Positions 1-4,842 of a DNA stretch of 6,870 nucleotides are shown here, piece by piece. The notes beneath the pieces are model-generated. The model ran no database searches and was not told where the DNA came from. It saw only the letters and a program-made list of their open reading frames with translations. Positions within the stretch are counted from its first letter, which is position 1; every line of letters begins with the position of its first letter. The DNA is from Clostridiales bacterium (lineage in GTDB: Bacteria; Bacillota; Clostridia; Tissierellales; Sedimentibacteraceae), in contig DMWH01000004.1 in assembly GCA_003483345.1 (NCBI GenBank), forward strand, positions 1-6,870. Reading direction: 5' to 3'. A program made the translations under genes and the position numbers.

Positions 1-875
1 AAGCCTATATCCTCCACATCCTTTAAAATATTAATTACGGATTTAAGCCCTGATTTTTTGCCTTCAGGAAGGTCTATTTGAGTTATATCCCCCGTTATTA
101 CGGCTTTGGAGCCATACCCCAAACGTGTTAAAAACATCTTCATTTGCTCATTTGTAGTGTTTTGTGCTTCATCCAGTATAATGAATGATGAATCTAAGGT
201 ACGGCCTCTCATATAGGCCAATGGAGCTACCTCAATCAATTGCTTCTCAACATTTTTCATAAAGTTGTCAATTCCCATTATATCAAAAAGCGCATCATAA
301 AGAGGTCTTAAATATGGGTCTACTTTATCCTGCAGATCCCCGGGTAAAAAACCAAGCTTTTCCCCTGCTTCCACTGCAGGACGCGTAAGTATTATACGTT
401 CAACTTCTTTTTTTCTGAATGCATTAACTGCACATGCAACAGCCAAGTATGTCTTGCCTGTTCCCGCCGGACCGATTCCAAATGTAACATCTTTGGAATT
501 TATCATATCTACATATCTTTTCTGCCCGACTGTCTTTGGTTTAATAATTCTTCCCGATGCAGATGTCACGATTACTTCTTTTAAAATTTGGTTGTAATCA
601 ATTTGCGAGTTTGATTTATTGGCTTCAATTAAATAGATAACCTTCTGGTCGCTTATATCTCCTTCAGTTCGTATCGTATTTAAAATGTCCTTTATTATTT
701 TTGAGACTGCTTCTGAATTTTCCTTTTCTCCGGTTATCTTTAAAGCTCCGTTTCTGACTAAAATATTAACGTCGTAATAACTTTTTATAATTTTGATATT
801 TTTATCATGAATACCTAATAATTTAATCAATTCATCTTCATTTGCTATTAAGACATTTTGCTCAAATAATTCCAT
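1..875 (-). CDS. phoH: PhoH-family P-loop ATPase, 3' end beyond window
   Basis: PhoH-like cytoplasmic ATPase, a family tied to RNA metabolism and usually encoded beside ybeY and era; its exact biochemical role is poorly known. I translated 291 codons from ATG at 875. The Walker A motif GPAGTGKT is at residues 135-142, and a Walker B region IILDEAQN is around 232-239. Between them are the typical LTRPAVEAGEKLGFLPGDL stretch (163-181) and YMRGRTLDSSFI (221-232); TGDITQIDLP follows at 261-270. Residues 1-100 form the small N-terminal region that precedes the ATPase domain in this family. Family members run a little over 300 residues, so only a short C-terminal piece should be missing. AAGGAGG (880-886) lies 4 nt before the ATG. 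The start overlaps the yqfD stop by one base (TAATG), so it is probably translationally coupled as the third gene of yqfC-yqfD-phoH. Confidence 0.95.
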   Translation of the reverse strand, partial: MELFEQNVLIANEDELIKLLGIHDKNIKIIKSYYDVNILVRNGALKITGEKENSEAVSKIIKDILNTIRTEGDISDQKVIYLIEANKSNSQIDYNQILKEVIVTSASGRIIKPKTVGQKRYVDMINSKDVTFGIGPAGTGKTYLAVACAVNAFRKKEVERIILTRPAVEAGEKLGFLPGDLQDKVDPYLRPLYDALFDIMGIDNFMKNVEKQLIEVAPLAYMRGRTLDSSFIILDEAQNTTNEQMKMFLTRLGYGSKAVITGDITQIDLPEGKKSGLKSVINILKDVEDIG

Positions 876-2080
876 TAATCCTCCTTGGTTTCATCTGTCT
901 TTTCTTCCTCCGTAGAAAAAATTCTTACTCTTTCCCCTATATCTTCAATTACCTCTATTTGTGCTATTAAATAATAAAATTTTTCATCCTCGGAAAAGTT
1001 TATGTTTGATTTTATAATCCTGCTGTCATCGTCGCACCTTTTTAAAAGTTCATCATACATAGCAATTTTCATTTTATTTTGTGCTGTATTTTTATCTATT
1101 TCAATTTCTTTTATCTCTTCTTCATAGTATACACCTTTTATAAAACCAATATCAGCTATATTTGATAAAATCGGTACTTTTATTTCATTCTCTCTATACT
1201 CATAGTATTGATAGGGGTCTTTATTACCTAATATTTTAATACTATTTTCATTTATTTTCAAGTAATAAACAATCTTACTTTTATTTGTAGGCACATTCAT
1301 GCTTTTTATTTTTTCTTCCTTCATTTCAAAATTATAATATGTCTTGCCGTAAATAATGCCATCGGAAGGTACCATCATAAACTCATCGGAATTTTTATTT
1401 TTGACTATTCCCATAATTAATGTCTGGCCTTCATAAACAACGTCTCCCTCCTTAACCACAGGTTGACCGCTTTTAGCAATTACTTTGTTTATAATGGCAT
1501 TTTTTTTGGATATGATACTGCTTGGCTCATTGCTTTTAATTTCAGCCGGGTCAGGCTCCCTTTCTCTTACAAAAATGATTAATTTTGAGCCTTCCACAAA
1601 GACGTCAACAAATTTATATTTAAAATTTTTGTGTATCAGTGTTTCTAATTGTTTTGCTTCTATGCGTGAAATGGAAACCGGAATTTTTATTTGATTTTTT
1701 TCTAATAAGGCGAGTATTTCATTTGTATTTGACTGATTGGTTCCTATAACTTCAACATCCCATACCATGGAAGTCAGTAAATAAAGAGTTATTATCAATA
1801 TTAACAGACCTATTGAAAAGCCTTTTCTTAATTTGACTTTGTTAAGCTTTAGCAAAAATCCTCTTTTGCTTTCGGGCTTTACTATATCATTAATTAGAGT
1901 TGAATTTTTTAAATAGTCTTCATATGATATTTTAAACTTTATCCCTTTACCTTTCTTTTCAACATCCCATACTTTAATATTTCTTCTTTGGAGTATATTC
2001 AAAAGCTTTTCTGAGTTTTTGGCATCCAAACGGATAATCACATAACCTCTTATTAAATACATCAGCTTGAATATTAACAT
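875..2080 (-). CDS. yqfD: Sporulation protein YqfD
   Basis: 401-aa protein of the YqfD family, close to the roughly 400 aa usual for it. In Bacillus subtilis yqfC and yqfD belong to the mother-cell (sigma-E) programme and are needed for sporulation; the molecular activity is not known. Residues 1-85 form a basic N-terminal domain including IKVWDVEKKGKGIKFKIS (35-52). One hydrophobic segment at about 87-106 (GFSIGLLILIITLYLLTSMV) should cross the membrane. It is followed by WDVEVIG and a POTRA/FtsQ-like stretch ending in LIIFVRERE, and then by a long extracytoplasmic beta-rich domain with an acidic tail. The start at 2080 is supported by AAGGAG (2086-2091), which lies inside the last codons of yqfC, 5 nt from the ATG. 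Only 2 nt separate the yqfC stop from this start, so the two are almost certainly co-translated. The identification rests on domain layout, length and the yqfC/phoH neighbours. Confidence 0.93.
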   Translation of the reverse strand: MLIFKLMYLIRGYVIIRLDAKNSEKLLNILQRRNIKVWDVEKKGKGIKFKISYEDYLKNSTLINDIVKPESKRGFLLKLNKVKLRKGFSIGLLILIITLYLLTSMVWDVEVIGTNQSNTNEILALLEKNQIKIPVSISRIEAKQLETLIHKNFKYKFVDVFVEGSKLIIFVREREPDPAEIKSNEPSSIISKKNAIINKVIAKSGQPVVKEGDVVYEGQTLIMGIVKNKNSDEFMMVPSDGIIYGKTYYNFEMKEEKIKSMNVPTNKSKIVYYLKINENSIKILGNKDPYQYYEYRENEIKVPILSNIADIGFIKGVYYEEEIKEIEIDKNTAQNKMKIAMYDELLKRCDDDSRIIKSNINFSEDEKFYYLIAQIEVIEDIGERVRIFSTEEEKTDETKED

Positions 2081-2082
2081 GA

Positions 2083-2364
2083 CTACTCCTTCATACTAAA
2101 TATAATTTCTTTTATATTCCCCTTTACTATTACTTTGTAATTATTGATTTCTTCTATTTTAAATTTTGAGCCCTTTATTGTTATGTCTTGGTCGTTGGTT
2201 TTTATGCATACCATATTTTCATCATAAACCTTTATTCCTAAATGGTTTTCTATTATAACTTTTTTGTTGCCATGCATTCTCAGTTCAAAATTATCTGATA
2301 ATGCATTGTTCGGTATTTCCAGCTCATCGGCTAATTTACTCCTGAAATTGTTAAACTTGCTCAT
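2083..2364 (-). CDS. yqfC: Sporulation protein YqfC
   Basis: 93-aa member of the YqfC/YabP-like family of small, beta-rich sporulation proteins, and the usual partner of YqfD. The N-terminus MSKFNNFRSKLADELEIP and the core ELRMHGNKKVIIENHLGI followed by YKVIVKGNIKEIIF fit the family, and the length matches the B. subtilis homologue. The reading frame is open further upstream to 2499, but that extension translates a REP repeat (PPSPCHTD) and a T-rich terminator. I chose ATG 2364 because GGGGAGG lies about 5 nt before it and because the family starts there. First gene of yqfC-yqfD-phoH. A terminator (2447-2470) separates it from the accessory gene upstream, so it needs its own promoter; a sigma-E-like candidate is listed at 2412-2440. 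Confidence 0.92.
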   Translation of the reverse strand: MSKFNNFRSKLADELEIPNNALSDNFELRMHGNKKVIIENHLGIKVYDENMVCIKTNDQDITIKGSKFKIEEINNYKVIVKGNIKEIIFSMKE

Positions 2365-2411
2365 AACTCCCTCCCCGTCATCTTTTAAGTAATCATTTTT
2401 CTTGTTACTAT

Positions 2412-2440
2412 AAATTATGCAGGTATGTACATTACTATGA
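2412..2440 (-). promoter_or_regulatory. Candidate sigma-E promoter for yqfC-yqfD-phoH
   Basis: On the minus strand TCATAGT (2440-2434) matches the sigma-E -35 consensus KMATATT at 6 of 7 positions. It is followed after 14 nt by CATAATTT (2419-2412), which keeps the CATA core of the -10 consensus CATACANT. Transcription would start near 2405, about 40 nt before the yqfC ATG. No good sigma-A pair was found in the same interval. A sigma-E signal is expected because the B. subtilis yqfC-yqfD genes are mother-cell genes. The match is imperfect and the DNA is AT-rich, so this is a candidate only. Confidence 0.35.
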
Positions 2441-2446
2441 AAAATT

Positions 2447-2470
2447 AAAAAAAGAACCCTTTCAGGGTCT
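2447..2470 (-). terminator. Intrinsic terminator downstream of the accessory gene, upstream of yqfC
   Basis: Read on the minus strand, AGACCCT, loop GAA, then AGGGTTCT forms a stem of about 7 bp with one bulged T, followed by a run of seven T (2453-2447). It would stop transcripts leaving the 2546-3079 gene and the RAYT gene, insulating yqfC. It closely resembles the yqeY terminator at 4070-4093 in sequence and orientation. The two lie just outside the two ends of the REP-bounded island. Confidence 0.7.
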
Positions 2471-2472
2471 GT

Positions 2473-2499
2473 ATGACAAGGGGACGGGGGTATTGTCAT
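2473..2499 (-). repeat. REP-like 27-bp repeat, copy 1
   Basis: Read on the minus strand it begins ATGACA, carries CCCCCGTCCCC in the middle and ends TTGTCAT. It matches the copy at 4026-4052 at 26 of 27 positions. The outer six bases form an inverted repeat (ATGACA/TGTCAT); the middle is strongly asymmetric, with C on one strand and G on the other. It lies 2 nt from the base of the terminator hairpin at 2447-2470 and marks the yqfC-side edge of the accessory island. Confidence 0.85.
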
Positions 2500-2528
2500 A
2501 TTCTTTATGAAAAGTAGACTGTGTGATA

Positions 2529-2542
2529 AGGGGTCGACCCCT
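2529..2542. repeat. 14-bp perfect palindrome, possible REP relic
   Basis: AGGGGTCGACCCCT is its own reverse complement. It is preceded on the plus strand by GTGATA, giving TGATAAGGGG, which recalls the TGACAAGGGG half of the nearby REP repeat. It lies 3 nt beyond the stop codon of the 2546-3079 gene. There is no T-tract on either side, so it is unlikely to be a terminator. It is either a decayed or variant REP, or an independent palindrome. Confidence 0.55.
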
Positions 2543-2545
2543 CTT

Positions 2546-3079
2546 TTATTCCATGATTTCTTCTATATTATCCAAAATATATTTTTTGCCTTCATCATTA
2601 ATTAAAACCATATCATACTCTCTGCCATCGTAGCTTCTTTTTTCTAAAAAGAAGCCATAATCTTTTGACCTTTCATTAGTAGTAGTTCTTTTCTTGCCAT
2701 CCTCCTCTAATTCTGATAGAATACCTAATTTTTTTAATCCTTTATTCAATTGTGCTCCTGTTACTTTTTTACTGATTAAAGGATTTATTTGTTCATTTAT
2801 ACATTTAGCAACTTCATTAACGCCTATATTCCCTTCAGTAAAGATGACTTTACTTTTTTGCTCATTTGTGATAATAAATTCAGTAATCTTTTTATTGCTG
2901 TAAGAGCCATTTATAACAGCCTCCAATACTTCTGCAATATAATAGAAACATCTGATAATTCTTGGATCATGTAAAAAACTGTCAGTCTCAATCGGTAGGC
3001 CGTTAGTTGGATTTGTCCCGTCTGCAATTTTTTGAATAATTATTTTTGCATTTTTTATTCTTTCAATATCATTTATCAT
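2546..3079 (-). CDS. Uncharacterised 177-aa protein inside the REP/RAYT island
   Basis: I do not recognise a named family. The ATG at 3079 is preceded 5 nt upstream by a perfect AAGGAGG (3085-3091), so I reject the in-frame start at 3115, which would translate REP sequence. Residues 1-55 are rich in helix formers and contain GTNPTNGLPIETDSFLHDPR then IIRCFYYIAEVLEAVI, a segment that reads like a conserved domain. The middle (ITNEQKSKVIFTEGNIGVNEVAKCINEQI) and the part from LNKGLKKLGIL to FFLEKRSYDGREYDMVLIND suggest a winged-helix or other small DNA-binding fold, but this is inference. No signal peptide, membrane segment or metal-binding cluster is seen. No promoter separates it from the RAYT gene 56 nt upstream, so it is probably read from the RAYT promoter through the REP block. 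A terminator follows at 2447-2470. Confidence 0.8.
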   Translation of the reverse strand: MINDIERIKNAKIIIQKIADGTNPTNGLPIETDSFLHDPRIIRCFYYIAEVLEAVINGSYSNKKITEFIITNEQKSKVIFTEGNIGVNEVAKCINEQINPLISKKVTGAQLNKGLKKLGILSELEEDGKKRTTTNERSKDYGFFLEKRSYDGREYDMVLINDEGKKYILDNIEEIME

Positions 3080-3093
3080 AGTTACCTCCTTAA

Positions 3094-3135
3094 ATGACAA
3101 GGGGACGAATGACAAGGGGACGGTGGTACTGTCAT
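3094..3135 (-). repeat. REP block, left end of RAYT element (1.5 copies)
   Basis: A complete 27-bp repeat (3109-3135; 26 of 27 identical to 4026-4052) is followed in tandem, after 1 nt, by a 14-nt half copy (3094-3107, ATGACAAGGGGACG on the plus strand). The full copy abuts the RAYT stop codon (3136-3138) with no spacer, and the half copy ends 2 nt before the Shine-Dalgarno of the unknown gene. The same full-plus-half arrangement occurs in inverted orientation at 4026-4068. Confidence 0.88.
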
Positions 3136-3900
3136 CTACAGATTTTGAATTATTCCTCTTCCGATACCTGTCAATCTTTCAATCTGTCTAATTGACAGAT
3201 TGTGTTTTTTCATTAAAACTCTTAAATATGAGTTCCTTTCATCTTTGCTAAGTTTAAGTAAGTCCTTTTCATTTTCAATTTTACAGCAAGTTTTAATTAT
3301 TTTTATAGCTTCATAGTCCGTAAGCTGTCTTTTTTCTGATACATCCATACATTCATCAACATTTTCTTTGTTCACATATTCAATAAATAACCTTAATGAA
3401 TTTACTTTGTCATTTTCATCAAAAAAATTTAAAACAAATTCTTTATCTGTCATTCTATTTATTCCAATATAATCATTGTAGTTTGTCCACTTATGATTCT
3501 CAATTTTATCAACAATACCTGCTTTTACCGGATTTTGGAGTATATATCGCAATACTGTTAAAAAATATGTATCATCTTCCACAGGTTCACTTATGAAACG
3601 GTCTTGAAACAAATATCCAATTCTGTCATATTTTTTGTTGTACCAAAAAACATAACTTCCACATATCCTCCTCATAATAGTTCCCAACGATTCATCGCAT
3701 TCATGCAACAACAAATGTAAATGATTTCCCATCAAGCAATAGGTATACATTTTAAAACCACACACTTCTTTATATTCCTGTAAAGTATGAATAAACTTAA
3801 TGCAATCTTCATCATCTAAAAAAATACTTTGTCTGTTTATCCCTCTCATTATAATATGGTATATCCCGCTTTCACTTTTAAGCCTCGCAGTTCTTGGCAT
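3136..3900 (-). CDS. REP-associated tyrosine transposase (RAYT, Y1/HUH family)
   Basis: 254-aa single-strand transposase that is expected to nick and rejoin REP-type hairpins. The N-terminus MPRTARLKSESGIYHIIMRG (1-20) is the usual RAYT opening. The HUH metal-binding motif is GNHLHLLLHE, with His60 and His62. The likely nucleophile is Tyr119 in LRYILQNPVKAGIV (117-130), with GYLFQDRF at 95-102. A basic C-terminal helix-turn-helix, LSIRQIERLTGIGRGIIQNL (235-254), is typical of Firmicute RAYTs. All expected catalytic residues are present and there is no frameshift, so it may be active. I chose ATG 3900: AAAGGGG lies 9 nt upstream, the family starts there, and the earlier in-frame ATG (3954) would overlap the -35 box of the gene's own promoter. 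It ends directly against a REP copy. Confidence 0.92.
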   Translation of the reverse strand: MPRTARLKSESGIYHIIMRGINRQSIFLDDEDCIKFIHTLQEYKEVCGFKMYTYCLMGNHLHLLLHECDESLGTIMRRICGSYVFWYNKKYDRIGYLFQDRFISEPVEDDTYFLTVLRYILQNPVKAGIVDKIENHKWTNYNDYIGINRMTDKEFVLNFFDENDKVNSLRLFIEYVNKENVDECMDVSEKRQLTDYEAIKIIKTCCKIENEKDLLKLSKDERNSYLRVLMKKHNLSIRQIERLTGIGRGIIQNL

Positions 3901-3921
3901 AAATAACAACCCCTTTGGTAA

Positions 3922-3950
3922 TTTATACCATGTAATACAGAGCTTGTCAA
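3922..3950 (-). promoter_or_regulatory. Sigma-A promoter of the RAYT gene
   Basis: Minus strand: TTGACA (3950-3945, perfect -35), 17-nt spacer, then TATAAA (3927-3922) preceded by TGG (an extended -10). The expected start is near 3915, giving a leader of about 15 nt that is nearly all Shine-Dalgarno (AAAGGGG, 3916-3910). This is one of the best promoters in the window. It argues that the transposase is not silent by default and fixes the translation start at 3900. Confidence 0.75.
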
Positions 3951-3979
3951 TCAAGCATTTTGTCGATTAATCTTTAGTT

Positions 3980-4006
3980 ATGACAGTCTCTCCGTCCTAC
4001 TGCCAA
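3980..4006 (+). repeat. Decayed REP copy inside the RAYT element
   Basis: Starts ATGACAGT and keeps the central CCGTCC. It matches the intact copy at 4026-4052 at about 19 of 27 positions in the same orientation. It lies 20 bp from the intact right-end copy and upstream of the RAYT promoter. It probably represents an older end that has drifted. Confidence 0.55.
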
Positions 4007-4025
4007 GAATGCATACCTTTTTTTT

Positions 4026-4068
4026 ATGACAGTACCCCCGTCCCCTTGTCATTACGTCCCCTTGTCAT
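4026..4068 (+). repeat. REP block, right end of RAYT element (1.5 copies)
   Basis: A full 27-bp repeat (4026-4052, ATGACA...TTGTCAT with CCCCCGTCCCC in the middle) is followed after 2 nt by the 14-nt half copy CGTCCCCTTGTCAT (4055-4068). It is the inverted counterpart of 3094-3135. Its outer edge lies directly against the T-tract of the yqeY terminator (4070-4093). Confidence 0.88.
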
Positions 4069-4069
4069 T

Positions 4070-4093
4070 AAAAAAGAACCCGAATGGGTTCTT
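4070..4093 (-). terminator. Intrinsic terminator of rpsU-yqeY
   Basis: Minus strand: AAGAACCC, loop ATTC, GGGTTCTT forms a perfect 8-bp stem. The six A on the plus strand (4070-4075) give a run of T that overlaps the stem's end. The hairpin begins 1 nt after the yqeY stop codon. A REP half copy touches the end of the T-tract. Confidence 0.85.
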
Positions 4094-4094
4094 A

Positions 4095-4538
4095 CTACTT
4101 TATATATTTAGCCACGATTTCATTAACATGCTTTCCGTCAGCTTTGCCTTTTACTTGAGGCATTATGAAGGCCATGAGCTTGCCCATATCTTTTTTGGAC
4201 TGAGCGCCTGTTTTTTCAATTGCTTCTTTCACAATTGATTCAAGGTCTTCATCTGACAGCTGAGGTGGTAAATATTCTAAGAGTATTTTGATTTCTTCAT
4301 TGGTTAAATCTACTAGATCTTGTCGATTGCCTTTTTCAAAGTCAGGTATTGAGTCTTTTTTTTGTTTAACTTGTTTAGCTATTATATCTATAATTTCAGC
4401 ATCGGATAATTCTATTCTTTCGTCAACCTCTTTTTGTTTAATAGCTGCTCTAACCATTGTAACAGTATCTTTTTTGACTTTGTTTTTAGACTTCATGGAT
4501 TCCTTTAAATCTTCCATGAGTTTTTCTTTTAAAGGCAT
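4095..4538 (-). CDS. yqeY: GatB/YqeY domain protein
   Basis: 147-aa stand-alone YqeY protein, related to the C-terminal domain of the GatB subunit of Asp/Glu-tRNA amidotransferase; its own function is unsettled. Typical landmarks are the start MPLKEKLMEDLKESMKSKN, the helix MVRAAIKQKEVDER, the segment LLEYLPPQLSDEDL and the C-terminal GKLMAFIMPQVKGKADGKHV then VNEIVAKYI. The length is that of the family, so it looks intact. The Shine-Dalgarno AGAGGTG (4544-4550) overlaps the rpsU stop codon, and the ATG is 11 nt past that gene, implying coupled translation with rpsU. Linkage to rpsU is widely conserved in Firmicutes. It is the last gene before a terminator and the accessory island. Confidence 0.95.
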   Translation of the reverse strand: MPLKEKLMEDLKESMKSKNKVKKDTVTMVRAAIKQKEVDERIELSDAEIIDIIAKQVKQKKDSIPDFEKGNRQDLVDLTNEEIKILLEYLPPQLSDEDLESIVKEAIEKTGAQSKKDMGKLMAFIMPQVKGKADGKHVNEIVAKYIK

Positions 4539-4549
4539 ACATTCACCTC

Positions 4550-4735
4550 TTATCTTGCTTTTTTATTTTTCTTTCTGCGAGCCGCTTCAGCCTTCTTTTT
4601 ACGCTTTACGCTTGGCTTTTCATAATGCTCTCTCTTTCTTACTTCTGACATAACACCTGTAAGTGCGCATTGTCTCTTAAATCTTCTGAGAGCATTATCG
4701 ATTGACTCGTTTTCTCTTACTTTTACCTCTGTCAT
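4550..4735 (-). CDS. rpsU: 30S ribosomal protein bS21
   Basis: 61-aa highly basic protein of the small ribosomal subunit. bS21 sits near the anti-Shine-Dalgarno end of 16S rRNA and takes part in translation initiation. The sequence is characteristic: [20 protein letters not shown], then [20 protein letters not shown] and a lysine/arginine-rich tail ([19 protein letters not shown]). The size is at the usual 57-61 aa. The start at 4735 is preceded by a long G-rich Shine-Dalgarno (GGGGAGGG, 4752-4745), about 9 nt away. It is the first gene of rpsU-yqeY, with its own promoter (4809-4837) and a leader that can fold (4752-4790). Confidence 0.97.
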   Translation of the reverse strand: MTEVKVRENESIDNALRRFKRQCALTGVMSEVRKREHYEKPSVKRKKKAEAARRKKNKKAR

Positions 4736-4751
4736 TACTTGCTACCCTCCC

Positions 4752-4790
4752 CTCGTCTTCTACTACTAGTTGTCCTAGGACACCAGCGAG
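4752..4790 (-). promoter_or_regulatory. Structured 5' leader of rpsU mRNA (candidate)
   Basis: On the minus strand, CTGGTGTC (4786-4779) pairs with GAC-A-ACTAG (4774-4766) around the loop CTAG, an 8-bp helix with one bulged A. It contains the 12-bp palindrome TGTCCTAGGACA (4771-4782). A further CTCG (4790-4787) can pair with CGAG (4755-4752), stacking on the first helix and leaving UAGUAGAAGA unpaired on one side. The outer helix ends at the first G of the Shine-Dalgarno. This is a plausible site for bS21 autoregulation, but I know of no described motif that it matches. Confidence 0.4.
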
Positions 4791-4808
4791 TTTGAAATAG
4801 CATTTATT

Positions 4809-4837
4809 ATTATATAACATAGAATAAGTAAATGCAA
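4809..4837 (-). promoter_or_regulatory. Sigma-A promoter of rpsU-yqeY
   Basis: Minus strand: TTGCAT (4837-4832), 17-nt spacer, TATAAT (4814-4809, perfect -10). It begins 6 nt beyond the HIT gene's stop codon. Transcription would start near 4802, giving a leader of about 67 nt in front of rpsU. The -35 matches the consensus only in its first three bases. Confidence 0.7.
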
Positions 4838-4842
4838 GTAAT

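Larger units (their letters stand above)
3094..4068 (-). mobile_element. REP-bounded RAYT element
   Basis: About 975 bp bounded by near-identical inverted blocks of 42 bp (3094-3135) and 43 bp (4026-4068). They differ by one substitution and one base in the linker. Inside are a single RAYT gene and its promoter, plus a decayed repeat at 3980-4006. RAYTs are IS200/IS605-type single-strand transposases associated with REP sequences, and flanking of a RAYT gene by its own REPs ('REPtron') is an established arrangement. The element lies between yqeY and yqfC, genes that are neighbours or near-neighbours in related genomes. Its exact ends are inferred from the repeat blocks, not from an empty-site comparison. 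Confidence 0.75.

Noticed and set aside
2083..2499. Longer form of yqfC starting at 2499
   Set aside because: The extra 45 residues translate a REP repeat and a terminator; ATG 2364 has a strong Shine-Dalgarno and matches the family length.
2529..2542. 14-bp palindrome as a terminator of the unknown gene
   Set aside because: No T-tract follows on the minus strand; a better terminator lies further on at 2447-2470.
3094..3135. Tandem repeat as a small CRISPR array
   Set aside because: Only 1.5 copies with a 1-nt linker, no spacers and no cas genes; the same repeat occurs dispersed elsewhere in the window.
3136..3954. RAYT start at ATG 3954
   Set aside because: It would lie upstream of the gene's own -10/-35 promoter boxes (3922-3950); the family's MPR N-terminus begins at 3900.
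4026..4238. Plus-strand reading frame of 70 codons beginning at a REP copy
   Set aside because: Its start is the repeat itself, it has no Shine-Dalgarno, and it runs antisense through the well-supported yqeY gene.
4288..4653. Plus-strand open frame of 121 codons
   Set aside because: Antisense shadow of yqeY and rpsU; hydrophobic composition comes from reading lysine/glutamate codons backwards.
4771..4782. TGTCCTAGGACA as a repressor operator
   Set aside because: A perfect palindrome could bind a dimeric regulator, but it lies downstream of the promoter within a larger RNA helix, and I recognise no known operator; the RNA-leader reading explains more of the sequence.
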